Shown here: one piece after another, positions 1-10,899 of the stretch | How the letters are laid out: each line of letters begins with the position of its first letter | Numbering within the stretch: the first letter of the stretch is position 1 | DNA from: Zygnema cylindricum | Taxonomy: Eukaryota; Streptophyta; Zygnematophyceae; Zygnematales; Zygnemataceae | Length of the DNA: 64,000 nucleotides | Direction of reading: 5' to 3' | Assembly (NCBI GenBank): GCA_037447655.1 | Contig: JBBHKE010002893.1 | Coordinates: forward strand, 1 to 64,000 | Program-made: the position numbers and the translations under genes | Notes under the pieces: generated by a model | What the model was told of the DNA's origin: nothing | Seen by the model: only the letters and a program-made list of their open reading frames with translations | Databases searched by the model: none

Positions 1-725
1 ACCTGCGACCTATGGAATTTATGTAGCCGGATGCCTTAACCATTAAGCGCTACAAAACGATGAACGTAATAGATTTGATACGTAGTTAAACTGTGACACA
101 ACAACAAATTCACACCAAACTGACTACGAGACGCATATGAAACAATTAATGCACAAACGCAAATCTGAACCGTGTAAATTTAATTCATCGGACGGCCGTC
201 GTTACAGCCGCCACCCAGAATGAAATTTTGGCGGCCTTTGGAAATAGCTTCACGCAATGCCACGTGACATCACACTAATTGGATACCACAGTAGATGGGA
301 GGAGGAGCCATGGCTCCCGATTTGACAGGCGTCACCTTAAAGGCCATGTTGTAAAATGGTCGTACGATAAGTACATCGGCCACTGTACCTTTTGTTGTTC
401 TTATTGGACTAGGGTTTAGAAATAGGTAGCTAAGAGTAGGCAGACAATGACTTCGTAATATTTGAGGCGCCTCTCTCCAGGTGACCTTCTGTATAAATAA
501 GATGACTTTGGCTAGCCATAACTAATTGCTCAAGAGAGCAAATTCAGTGTTTCTATTTGCGTTGGACTCAGGGGAGTCTTTTCCTCATTGGGGTGAGGCT
601 GGTCAAAGTCATTGCCTGCTAGGGTGGCGGTTATTTTTGGGGAAACCAAAGTGGGTTGATGCTATCCTAGTGGCTACTTGTGAACTATGCATTATGTGGG
701 GCAACGGAGCCCAAAAAAATTCATC
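1..725 (+). repeat. Degraded Copia LTR, copy A (5' end cut by window edge)
   Basis: This aligns by eye with the LTRs of the full Copia element at 12211-18584. Shared landmarks in order are the CACGTGACAT stretch, the palindrome GAGGCGCCTC at 464-473, a TATA-like TATAAATA near 493, the 'gctcaagagagcaaattcag' block and the terminal 'cattatgtgggg' block. It is diverged and has no attached coding sequence. The right end near 725 is approximate because the next LTR follows directly. The small ORFs inside it are not considered genes. Confidence 0.7.
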
Positions 726-1680
726 TAGGTTTGTATAAGGATAGAAAAATAGCAGAGGCAGTCTGCCTCTTACTCCCTTCTCCAAGCCCCCACACTTGTT
801 GTAGTCACTGAAGGCTAGATAGGGAGCTAGAGTCATGGCTGCCTGAGCTCTCCAGAGAGACAGGAGTAGATAATGATAGGTTTAACAAAATTGTATTTGA
901 CGGGCCCAGGATTTGATCCTGGTACACACCTTCCGTCACCCGTAGCCGTTAGCTTTTTCCGTTAAGTTTAGGACCAATAGTACAATGTATAGGGTTTGAT
1001 AGATATTTATATAGTTACTCGTAGGGTTTTCCATTTAACTTGATTACGGTTTATAGGGCATAGAAACAACTGTACATTAAGTACTGGACGAAATAAATGC
1101 TACGGACATTTTTTCGAGGGTCCGTATTAAAGGTTGATTCAATCGGACGGGCGTAGTTAGCGCCGGCTTCGCGGAAAGGAACATTTGGCGGTTTGCGGAC
1201 GCCACCACTTTGGATGACACGTGGCAACATCATACAGGTTTACAAAATCTCCAGAGCAGAAGACAACAAATCCGAATGTGACAAACGTTATATTATGGCG
1301 ATGTCGTACATAGACTGTACATAAAGTACTACGGCACTTGAAATTTCTTGTATGGTACAGTCTTGTGATTTGTGTGTACCTTAGTACTAAGGGGCTTAGA
1401 AGGGGGTTTACGGACTTAGCCTGGTAGGTAGCCCGCCTCTCCTAAAGAGCATCTCGTATAAAAGGCAAACTTTGGCCAGCTCTTACTTTTAACTCAGGTG
1501 ACACTTTTCAGTAATTCTTTTTGTTGCAAACTCAGGGAAGTCTACGCTACACAGTGGTGTAGTTGGTCATAGTTTTGCCTGCCACGGTGGCTGCATTTCT
1601 AAGGGAAATTCAAAGTGGGGAATGTTATCCAAAACTCATATCCTGACTTTGCATTCTGTGAGGGAACTAAACCTATTGAA
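726..1680 (+). repeat. Degraded Copia LTR, copy B, in tandem with copy A
   Basis: This is a second plus-oriented LTR of the same family. It has the 'cttgttgtagtcactga' block near 798, the 'ggatttgatcctgg' block near 910, a TATA box TATAAAAGG near 1458, 'aactttggccagc' and the closing 'gactttgcattctgtg' block. The GAGGCGCCTC palindrome is eroded here. Borders are approximate. No internal coding region lies between copies A and B, so they may be solo LTRs or relics of nested insertions. Confidence 0.6.
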
Positions 1681-1759
1681 AGTCTTACTTCACAGGGGTG
1701 AAGCTGTATTGGGGTTCTGATTGTGAAGGTGTCAGTCATTGGGTTTATATCAACTTAGA

Positions 1760-1946
1760 GTCGGCACTATCTAGATAAAATTCTTTGGATCTGCGGGGGG
1801 GGGGAGCCTATAGAATTACACGCCGCATACAACAACACACAATGCCCCATAACGATTTTTCAAAAAGTGCACCCCTTATCATAGTTTCCCAGTTTATGGA
1901 CCACGCTCTATTGAATATGGTCACCCTAGAGAGTGTGCCTATAACT
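1760..1946 (-). mobile_element. Leader fragment of a minus-strand Copia element
   Basis: Read on the minus strand, the sequence next to LTR copy C (from 1946 downward) matches the stretch just after the 5' LTR of the complete Copia element (13205-13330). Both have a 'GTTATrGGC.CAC.CTCTAGGGTG' block followed by 'GAAACTATrATrAGGGG' and 'CTATGGGGCATTGTG'-like sequence. The body of the element is cut off near 1760, where it abuts LTR copy B. Confidence 0.6.
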
Positions 1947-2905
1947 TGTAACTTTGTGACCTCCATTGGTCCACATAGTATTCAACTTATATGAAGCTTC
2001 TGGAATAGAATTTGCTCTTTTGACTTTCACCCCAAATACATGACACTAAGTCAGACAAGTGTTGTGACCAACCTCACCCCTCTGATGCCTCGACTCCCTT
2101 GAGTTTGACACAAAAAGAGCTTCAACTTTTGCTCCCCTGAGCAATCAGTTATGGTTGGCCAAAGTTGGCCGATAAATAAAAAATGGCTCTTAAAGAGAGG
2201 CGCCTCCAAAAACGTCTAAGTCCTAAATCCTAGTCCCACTCTGAACCCCATACTAGTGTTTTACTTAACCAATCACATGACAACTCAGTACAAGAAGGTA
2301 CAGATGTCGGCGTACCTCTTGTACGGCCATGGTACGGCATGGCTTTACTGTTGACACCTGTCACTTCTTGAGCCATGGTTCCTCTCCCCATAAAGTCTGC
2401 TATCCACTCATGTATTGCCACGTGTCATACGATGATGTCACCTCTATAAACCGCCAAATGACCACTCCGTTGCATCGGCTCCGCGGTGAGCCGTCCGATC
2501 TGAAATTAACATTTAATTTCATTCGTCAAATTAAATATTGTTTTGTGTATTTCGTGCGTTCGCGCTTGTTGTTCATTGAATTCCGTAATCCGTGAAATAG
2601 AATATATCAAGTGGTACTTATTTAAATATGAATCACACCCCATGTGTGTAACGCTTCATGAATACCTAACGGATATGACGGACGGCTTTGTTGTACGACG
2701 GTCATCTTCTAAGACCTAGGATCAAATTCTGGTTTGACCGCCTACCTTTTGCAAGGGGTTCTGCCTCCTGCTCCCTTAGTTTGTCTCCTTGCTTGCCTAA
2801 GGCATCGATGGGTGTCTTTGAGTCCTCGGTGACTACGACAAGTATGAGGACTTAATAACACCACAGACTGACAAAAGGTAGAAATATAAAATACCTTTTT
2901 CAACG
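1947..2905 (-). repeat. Copia 5' LTR, copy C, minus orientation
   Basis: This is a full-length LTR in reverse orientation. On the minus strand it starts near 2905 with CGTTGAAAAAGG (family start TGTTGAAAAA) and ends at 1947 with ...GTTACA. The GAGGCGCCTC palindrome lies at 2197-2206 and a TATTTAT TATA-like box at about 2172-2179. Because leader sequence follows its 3' end, it is the 5' LTR of a truncated element. Confidence 0.75.
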
Positions 2906-2929
2906 AACTGTAAAGTACATCATACTATG

Positions 2930-3460
2930 TACAATTATCTACTAGCCGCCACAAAATTCATACGGCAACTGTATGGCACCATTAAGGATGATATACCTTC
3001 CATGTCCAACGCCATGGATTTGTCTTGTCCTCCTCCGCAAATCTTTTATGACCCGCCACATATGAATCTGTTGTTAGTTGGGCGTAAGCCGCCAAAGAGC
3101 CATTCCGGGGTGTCGAGGCTCACGCGGGCAGTCGGATTCCATATTTACGTCAATTAACGTCCGTCCGATTTAGACGGCTTTCAAAATGTTCTTTGCGGTC
3201 GTCGTATTTTATCTGTTCTATGTGTACCAGTTCGTCCGATGCCGTTAAATGAATTATACGTATGTGAACTGTTTATATAGTTATCAAACCCTGTATCTGT
3301 AATGATTCTTCTACGACTTATCGGATAGTGCAGACGACTATCTTTCGATTGTGTAGGACCTAGGTTCAAATCTAGCTTAGACCAACCTTTTTGGTAAAGA
3401 CTACTTCTGTCTCTCTCTCTCTCCTAGCTTTCGCTATCACAAGCAGCCATGGCTTCTTTT
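2930..3460 (-). repeat. Fragment of a related LTR or repeat, copy D
   Basis: On the minus strand this carries the LTR-like blocks 'ggttcaaatctag' (near 3362), 'agaccaacctttttgg' and a CT run (about 3409-3423) before 'agcagccatggct'. The part around 3040-3240 ('gccgccaaagagccattcc', 'tcgtattttatctgttc') also resembles the centre of the TIR elements at 5264-6155 and 19469-20369. It is strongly diverged and its borders are uncertain. Confidence 0.45.
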
Positions 3461-3855
3461 CTCCCTTGTCCCTTATCTTGTGACTTCCCTTAAAATCATA
3501 AGGCGGCTAGGAATCACCATTTTTTAATTTCAACACAATTAACGTTATCTTAAAAGTTTGAATGTTCTCTAATTTTGGTGTCTTTCTCTTTTCGACCCTC
3601 AAGCATGTGGTTCCAACTCATCTTTGAACTTTAACCACATCACCTCGAGAGGTGCTTTTAGTTAAAGTAACATTTAATGACGCACCTGCCATCTTCTCCC
3701 TTGTCCCCTATCTTGTGACTTCCCTTAGAATCATAAGGCGGGTAGGAATCACCTTTTCTTAATTTCAACACAATTGACGTTTTCTTAAAAGTTTGAATGT
3801 TCTCCAATTTTGGTGTCTTCCTCTTCTCAAACCTCGGGCATGTGGTTTATGTTGA
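3458..3855 (+). repeat. Two direct copies of a ~160-bp segment
   Basis: The block starting 'tctcccttgtccc(t/c)tatcttg' occurs at about 3460-3625 and again at about 3694-3855, with few differences. The spacing is about 233 bp. The second copy lies inside an insertion flanked by the 8-bp direct repeat ACGCACCT (3680-3687 and 4798-4805). Confidence 0.8.
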
Positions 3856-4805
3856 AATAAGAAATCTTAATACTCACTAAACAGAGCTGTGACGAGAGAC
3901 CAAGTACTTCTTGGTTTTTTATGGAGGCACAAACATGGGAGCAGGTGGACCTGCCTCCAAGGAGGAAAGCCATTGGAAGCAAGTGGGTCTTCAAAGTCAA
4001 TCTTAATCCGGATAACACTATCGAAAGATATCAGGCCAGACTTGTGGCCAAAAGATACAACCACAAAAAAGGTATTGACTTTGAGGAAACCTTCTCCCCA
4101 GTCGTCAGATTTCCTACTGTAAGAATTTTGTTGAGTATAGCTGCTATAGAAAACATGGAAATTCATCAGATGGATGTTAAGACAACCTTTTTGCATGGAG
4201 AGTTAGAAGAAACTATTTATATGCAGCAGCCTGAAATTTATGAAGAAAAAGGAAAAGAAAAGTCAGTCTGTAAACTGATAAAATCTCTGTATGGGCTGAA
4301 ACAAGCCCCCAAACAATGGAATCTAAAGCTAGATGAATTTCTGACTAGTCTAGGATTCAAAAGAATCAGTTCAGATCACTCAGTATATGTCTTACAAGGG
4401 GAAGATGGAATTCTTTATATTGCTGTATATGTGGATGATCTTTTACTAATAAGCAAATCCATAGATGAAATAAACCGTATTAAAGCAGCTTTGAGGTCTA
4501 AGTTTGAAATGAAAGACCTCGGTGAGGCTAAATATATTCTGGGCATACAAGTTGAAAAAGACAGAGATTACAGATTGATTATGCTAACCCAGAAAGAAGC
4601 AATAGGGAACATGCTGGAAAAATTTGAGATGAAAGATGTGAAGGGATCTGTAACTCCCATGGAAGCTAGGCAGAAGTTGGAGGAAAGTGAATCAGACTCA
4701 GGCATAATGGTTAGTGAAAGCTTAGAGTCAGGGGAGGAAGAGTTTATGGCTACAAAGCCATACAGACAAGTAGTGGGAAGTCTTATTTATTTTATGAACG
4801 CACCT
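3688..4805 (+). mobile_element. Chimeric insertion carrying a Copia RT fragment
   Basis: Compared with the second copy of repeat G (18900-20600), which lacks it, this is an insertion of about 1.1 kb. It is bordered by the direct repeat ACGCACCT. Its left part repeats the flanking DNA at 3460-3625 and its right part is the RT fragment. No LTR or TIR is visible at its ends. Confidence 0.6.
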
Positions 4806-4814
4806 ACGACATGA
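3921..4814 (+). pseudogene. Truncated Copia reverse transcriptase ORF
   Basis: This is an uninterrupted ORF of 297 codons from the RT domain (RVT_2) of a Ty1/Copia polyprotein, which normally copies element RNA into cDNA. It starts at the 'TWEQVDLPPRRKAIGSKWVF' block and includes 'FSPVVRFPTVRILLSIAA', the catalytic Asp in 'QMDVKTTFLHG', 'SLYGLKQAPKQW' and the YVDD catalytic box in 'AVYVDDLLLISKS'. It ends in 'VGSLIYFMNA', just before RNase H. Integrase, RNase H, gag and LTRs are absent. A functional polyprotein has over 1200 residues, so this is a dead fragment despite its open frame. It is closely related to the RT of the element at 12211-18584 but reads more cleanly. Confidence 0.9.
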
Positions 4815-5263
4815 ATGTGAATATTTTTGCACGAAGGAAAGTACACGTTATTATTTTCCTACCGGTCACGTGCATTTTCTGAAAAATATTTCCAAGGGTC
4901 TTGGACCTCCACTTTCATTTATGGGTCCTTTGCAAAAGTCTACACCATCGTCCCCTCTCTCCCTCGCGCTCACACTTATGCTCTACTCTCCAACTAATGA
5001 AACACGACAATATCAGTATGAAATGAAAAAGTTCTTTTTTTCAATATCTTTGGGCGTAGTTTGACGTAAGGTTGAGTGAGATAAGGCAAAAAAAAAATAA
5101 GAAATCCATGGCTTAAAATTTTGGTACTAATGACGTCGACATTGTCACAAGTGAGCATGGCGTCACAATGCCACAAAACCTTAAGCATCTACAGTCTCAC
5201 AAAAAACTAGACGTCTACAACTGTCGCAAGTTTTGTAAACGTCTACAACGGTCATAAATTCTT

Positions 5264-6155
5264 AGTGTTGTGTATCGGTAAGGATTTGCCGATAACCAAT
5301 ATGGGATTTTTTTCAAGTAGCCGATAATTGATATATTGGTACAATACATCGATATCGTTGTTATCGCCGATAAGTAACCGTTATTTATTCGTTATTATTG
5401 ATGATAACATCGATATCGATAACTATTGGTGATATATGTACACACTATACAGATAAATGTACGACCAATTCACTCAACTGTACGTGTTATTCCCCCGACG
5501 CGCCCTACTCAAAACCCCTATCTACTGAGGTGCGTACCAATCTGATCATTTATACAAGCTGAAAGTACAATATCCGGAATAAGATATGTACGACTTTAGT
5601 ACGGCTCTAGTTGAAACGATGTAGTTTTCATAACCGACGCCGTGGCTTTGTCCCTTTGTTCTTTGGGATCCACTGGAAACTAGCCACGTGTCAATCCACC
5701 GGTTTTTTTGGCATAAGCCGCCAAAAGAGCCATTGCGGGTTGCGAACGCTCACGCTGGCCGTCCGCTCGTATTTTCTCATTGAAAGTCGTCCGCTCGATT
5801 CCGGCGGCGCGCAGAGATGTTCTTTTGCGTTTGTTGTACTTTGTGTCCACCGTCTTTTTTCCGTTCCATGATCATCAGTTTGTTGGTACAATGTCGTACG
5901 TTCCCGTAAATTTTTTGTGCAGTTAATCGGCCAGAAACTACTACAAAGTGCAACGTATTTTTTCGTTAAAGTCCGTACATTTCCCGTAAAAAACCGTACA
6001 TTTCCCGTAAATTTATCATTCAGTTTACCGGACAAAAATTACTCCAGACAGATAGTACACTAAGTACCGATATAACAGGACCTCTAACCGTTCGATAATC
6101 GATAACTATCAGTATCGATGTTATCGCGATAAATTTTTTATCGATACAGAACACT
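5264..6155 (+). mobile_element. TIR element E, copy 1 (non-autonomous DNA transposon)
   Basis: The left end AGTGTTGTGTATCGGTAA is mirrored at the right end by TATCGATACAGAACACT. Inside each end are further ATCG/TATCG-rich inverted repeats that can fold back. The centre contains 'ccgtacatttcccgtaaa' repeats and one 'cagtttaccggacaaaaa' motif. It is about 892 bp with no transposase ORF. The paralogue at 19469-20369 sits at the matching position of repeat G, so the insertion predates the spread of G. Confidence 0.75.
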
Positions 6156-6339
6156 TCAAATTCCACATAAATCTACAACCGTCAGAGTTTGAAGTAACGA
6201 TGTCATTTTCGCACAGTAACGCTTTGCAAAGTTGTACGAAAAATCTTCATTAAAATACAAAGTACAACGTGAATCGCTATTAGCGTCAATGACTCTAATT
6301 GCGGTACCCCGTTTTTTTACCCAAATTCTCAAATATAAT

Positions 6340-7560
6340 TAATAAACGCCCTTTAAAAAACAAATTAGAGTAAGGGTGCGTCTTTGTGTGCTTAAGTAAA
6401 GGTGTTTTTCTGTCGTTTTCCTGTAAAACTTAGAACCGTTCCGCGTAAGTTTCAGCCGTACAAAAAAATAGAGAAAAAGAGAAGTATGTTTTGCGTCATC
6501 AACGAATTTAAGATGTACTACATGTTGTCGTCTTGTGCTTTTCGACCCACTTCGACGACAAAAAACGTCATCTTCAACCTTATGTTTAAAACACATGCGC
6601 GATGTGTTTTAAAATTAGGGATTTTCTATAAACAAATAGGATCATATATTCGCGCATGCCGTATTTTTTGAAAATTATCAAACGATTTCAAGCGACGTGG
6701 AAGTGTACACGATTAGCTATGTTTTGTCCGTTTTTGTTTAATACGACGAAGAGAAGTACACAGTTTGTTTTGTTTTGTCCGTTTCCATCCGGTACGGATA
6801 ATTTTTTTGCAGGGGTCTCAAGCATAGTTCAAAAGTAGGCGTTTTTTGGTAGGCCTTTTGTAGGCCGCCTTTAGCGTAAGTTGTGTTACGGGCTTTCCAT
6901 GTGATCTTCTTAGATCGCTACTTTTATCAGCGACCGTCCAATCGTTCGAATCTGACGATAGTCCTATCTTAAGTTGTGTTATGGGCTTTTCATGTGATCT
7001 TCTTAGATCGTTACTTTCATCAACGACCGTCAGATCGTCCAAATCTGACGGTTTGAATAAAAAGTCGCTCAAAACTCACAGTAAAAGATTTTTTTGTCCG
7101 ATTTTTTTTTCAAATTTAGACATGACGTTTAATTCTCTATCTATCCACGTGCAAATCAACCCTGTTACTATTTTATTTCATTTTGCGGCCAATACAATAT
7201 GGGTGTTAAGGCCATATTTTATGTTTTGCATACAATAGGCATATTATATGGGCGTACCGTCACCTAGTTTTGAACTATGGTCTCAAGGTTTCGATGCCAT
7301 TTCACGTCGAGCCGACAATAGACGCAAAGGCAAAACGCATCTTCTTCAACCGTGAAACGGTACAGGCTGGAGGGCGGTAGGTCTACAATGTCACGAAAAG
7401 TCACGTGACGTCACAAGTAGTTACGAAAAATAGCGTGCGTCATCACAGATTGTAGAAGTTGACAGCCGTCATTGGCATTGTCAACGTATACAATCGTCAC
7501 GCCCTTAAGTGACAATTTCGTTTGGTACACATAGGGACACCCGAGATCCGGGTCCGCCGA
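6340..7560 (+). repeat. Dispersed repeat H, copy 1
   Basis: This matches 10900-11960 block by block. Examples are 'atgtactacatgttgtc', 'cttaaaacacat'-like sequence, 'cacaatttgttttg'/'cacagtttgttttg', 'tttcgatgccattt', 'gtctacaatgtca', 'cacagattgtaga.gttgaca' and 'gtatacaatcgtcac'. A reverse copy is seen around 41990-42560. No coding domain was recognised; the short ORFs are not conserved between copies. It may be an old DNA transposon relic. Confidence 0.6.
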
Positions 7561-7613
7561 ATCTACGCTAAAAAACAAAAAAAATCTTTAGGTTTGAAGT
7601 ACATAGAGATGCA

Positions 7614-8353
7614 CCCTAAGGGAGGCATTCCATCAGACGAAGAGTGGAGTAGTTTACAGAAATCGGCGGTTATGTGTACTAGGACATACCGCTTATTTTG
7701 TTTTTATGCGCGAACAATATTCCTAAGAATCTTGCCAATATTCTCCAAAGTTCTCAGAGGTAACATTGACAGTTGGATTTGTTTTCGCGTACCATTCGCT
7801 TGGAAAGTTACTGTATACATCACCATTTACAGAAAAATTTGAGCCGCGAAACGTTGGATAATGAACATACGTGTCAAGACGGCAACCTACGGAAATCGAA
7901 AAATTTCGCACATGATACATCCATTCAAAACTCCTAACCGAAATCACAAAAGTAATCTCTTAATGAACTTTCGTCATGCTATTATTGTTAGCGCCGATTC
8001 GTCACACTATTTTTGATAGCGCTCATCCGTCACGCGAAAAACAGAAAGTCAAAAACCCTAATAAAAAAATGAGCTGGTATTTGACAAGGCGTCTTTAAAG
8101 AGTACAAAAAATGATGTCGTACGATGACCTGGTCCGCACGTACATGATACGCAAATGAAAATTTCAAGTTGAAGGTGGTCGGTGAGAAAAATATTTGAAC
8201 ATTTTCAATATACGATCTTATCTTACGTGGTACCATTCAATTTTGAGCACGTGGATTACAAACTCTGCGCGATAGAACATCGTTCAAAATGTAACATCCT
8301 GTAATGTTGGCCGTACGATTACAGAATTTCCTGATGGAACGCCACCCTAAATG
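7614..8353 (-). mobile_element. TIR element F, copy 1
   Basis: The ends are AGGGAGGCATTCCATCAG at the left and CTGATGGAACGCCACCCT at the right. The interior is colinear, in reverse, with 38993-39749 ('aatattctccaaag', 'catcaccatttacag', 'gtgtcaagacg', 'tcgtacgatgacctggtcc', 'gtaatgttggccgtacga'). It is about 740 bp with no transposase. TIR-defined non-autonomous element; superfamily not assigned. Confidence 0.75.
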
Positions 8354-8429
8354 ATTTCCTTCAAAACCCCCAAATTCCCAAATAGCGTTTATAGCGCTAT
8401 TTGTTTCATAACGCTATCTATTTCTAAAC

Positions 8430-9040
8430 GCTACACCGCGAATCGTTATTAGACTTATGTACTCTATATCGGCGCCCCAAAATTTTGACATTGGTACCCG
8501 AAATACAGTGACTGATTCTAATTTATCTGTGACGTTAATTAAGGTTCTTGTGAATTAGCGTCAATGGTGTCACCGTACATATTTAATGAATAGTGTGGTG
8601 TACGAAAGGTGGTTGTTTATACATCATTGTACCTCGGAACCAAAATTCGTACGCAAATTGTTGTTTACTTATGTCGGTTACATACAGAACTGCGCGTAGA
8701 ATAAACTCGTACCTATTTTAGTGGATAAGTATGAACGGCGTAATGATTGTTCATCCGCAAACCTATATTATAATTATGGATTCATTACAATGGAAGGACG
8801 AGATGTGGTACGGATTATCAGATTTTGTACTTCTACCTATTTTAACGTATATGTAATGACGGCGGATTCTGTTATACCTAAATCAGCGTTATGGTGAAAT
8901 TACAATTAAACATTTTTTCACAATGGGATTGATACACAAATTAACATCAATGACACTAATTCATTATTGACACTAATAATTTCTTTATTCTAATAACGAT
9001 TCACGGTGTACTGTACTGCAATAGCGATTCACGGTGTAGC
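8430..9040 (+). mobile_element. MITE family B, copy 1
   Basis: The left TIR CTACACCGCGAATCGTTATT at 8431 is mirrored on the right by CTAATAACGATTCACGGTG ending at 9008, followed by a second partial right end (AATAGCGATTCACGGTG) ending at 9037. Both right ends are followed by TA, and the left end is preceded by TA if the TIR starts at CACC. That suggests a TA target, as in Tc1/mariner-like MITEs. The interior resembles the MITE at 10058-10582. Confidence 0.65.
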
Positions 9041-9716
9041 ACTTCATAGTTTCGAGCTCACCCCTTAAGTAAATCACTAAATTATTTGTGAAGAAGCCGC
9101 AAAGAGTCGTCCACGTCGACCATATCTATTGCGTGGTTCACACTTGGAAAAATGGGAAAACGATGTCATAAATTTTGGGATCCGTACGCCAAATTTCATA
9201 AAATGACAAAAAAAGCGGCGGTGACGGTTGGGACGGTCGGTTTCGACCGTTTTGGAGCGTAGCGGCGGAAAAAAAATGCAGTTTTAAGCGTCAAAACTTG
9301 ACAGCTGCGAATACCGAACAGCAACTGCCGTCCGCCATCGGACAGCGGTTGCAGGAACCGAGGCGCCACTGTCGGCTTCAAATCTCTACCAAGTGCCGCA
9401 CGCGTGACGCCTTCACGCCTTCGAAAAGTACGCATGGCTTTTGGCTGCAAAAAGTACGAACGCGCGGCAGCACATGTTTTGTTTACCTTCTTTTCCTTTG
9501 GCTATTCTTTAGCAACAAGCGTCTATTTCTTCTTTTTGAGCCCCTTTGTACCTTGATGGATTTTTCCATCGCACTTTTTGAAATAAAGTTTGAATTTCCT
9601 TCTCAGACATTGCAAGACCTGCTACACCTGTACGGTAGACGACCTTGAAAATATGAACCCAAGCGTCAATTGGACCATCGATAAAAAATGCGTTTTAATG
9701 CGCGCATACTATAAAC
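9041..9716. other. No gene recognised
   Basis: This is mixed-composition sequence with short ORFs that show no family resemblance. It contains CCGTC-rich sequence around 9210-9420. I saw no repeat partner elsewhere in the window. Confidence 0.4.
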
Positions 9717-10737
9717 ATTAAAAGCATAGTTGTTCAAATCGCGGTATTTTTTTCATTTTTTTTCGATTTTTACGTATTATTCGTGACTTTTGAAAAAATC
9801 GTAAAAAAACGCGATGTACTTTCTGTCCGGTAAACTGAACGGGCAATTTACGGCAGCTGTACGCTATTTTTACGGTAACTATACGGTTTTGTACGGAAAA
9901 TGTACGGACTTTGACGAAAATATAAAGTTGCACTTCGTAGTAATTTCTGTCCGGTAAACTGAGCAGAAATTTTACGGGAAATGTACGGAATTGTACCGAA
10001 AATGTACGGACTACTATGAAAAGAGACGGAAATTGTACGGAAAATGTACAAACTGCGGTACACCGCGAATCGTAATTAGCGCTATGTACGCTAATTCCGT
10101 CGCCCCAAATTTTGACTCTATCACCCTAAATAGAGTACATAATTCTAAATTATTCTTTACATTATCTAAGGTACTTTTTGAATCAGCGTTAACAACTCTA
10201 AATAGTGCCATTTTAAATAGTGTGGGAAACGGTTGGTGTCTGACCGTGCAAAATTGTACTTTATTAACTAGAAAAGTACAAAAAATGATTTAATACAGGT
10301 CGTTATCATGTAACTGCGTTTTGACAAACAACGTAGTGCAAACGTCATAATGACGCGAAACTGTACGGTTTGTCAGATTATGTATGTGCACCTAATTTAC
10401 AGTAGAGATATTCAGCGTGGATAATTATTACGGAAAGAAACCCAAATTATAGTTATTTATAAATTAAAGTATTTTTTTGAAAACAATTGATAACCCAAAT
10501 TAGAGTGAACAACGCTAATAATTTTTGTTTTCATTTCTTTACACTAATTATTTCTTTACTCTAATTACGATTCGCGCTCTAAATGTTCAATTCATTTTTT
10601 TACATGTACGCAATTGTACGGACAGAAATTCATAAACGATTTTTACGATTTTTTCAAATCGACCTCTCCGATTTCTACGTATTATTCGCGTGTTTGAATC
10701 GTGCGTAAAATGCGATTTGAATAACTATGATTAAAAG
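9717..10737 (+). mobile_element. hAT-like MITE C1 with 8-bp TSD
   Basis: The element spans 9725-10729. It begins CATAGTTGTTCAAATCG and ends with the complement, CGATTTGAATAACTATG. It is flanked by the identical 8-bp duplication ATTAAAAG (9717-9724 and 10730-10737). An 8-bp TSD is typical of hAT transposons. There is no transposase, so it is non-autonomous. The arms carry repeated GTACGG-rich sequence and two copies of TTTCTGTCCGGTAAACTG (about 9820 and 9944). MITE B2 is inserted in the arm from about 10058 to 10585. Confidence 0.85.
10058..10585 (+). mobile_element. MITE family B, copy 2, nested in C1
   Basis: The left end GTACACCGCGAATCGTAATT and the right end AATTACGATTCGCG mirror each other. 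The interior is homologous to 8430-9040 ('cgccccaaattttgac', 'attctaa.ttat'). Insertion is shown by the second copy of the C arm (21345-21758). There the sequence corresponding to the two sides of this MITE is continuous ('aaactgcggtatatgtgaaa' read in reverse). Confidence 0.75.
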
Positions 10738-10899
10738 TAACAAAAAAAAATTGTGCGAAAATGGCACTTTTAGCAAGTAATTTTAAAGTCCAAAAACATG
10801 GCAAATAAAGTGCATCAATAAAATTAGAATTAAAAGTCTAAACTATTTCTCAGGGTACAATTGAGTTTTAGCTTTAAAAAAATTTGAGCAGATAATTTA

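Larger units (their letters stand above)
3550..6290 (+). repeat. Large dispersed repeat G, copy 1
   Basis: Segments here match 18900-20600 in the same order. Shared blocks include 'ctcttttcgaccct', 'tcacctcgag(a/g)ggtg', 'ttttagttaaagta', 'ggacctccactt.cat', 'cacgacaatat', 'gtcacaagtgagcatg', then the TIR element E, then 'tttcattttcgcaca'. The copies are diverged. No protein was recognised in it. A Copia RT insertion (3688-4805) interrupts this copy only. Confidence 0.65.

Noticed and set aside
3355-3390. Possible tRNA (GGTTCAAATC resembles a B box)
   Set aside because: No cloverleaf or A box at the right distance; the same block is a diverged LTR segment also found in the other LTR copies.
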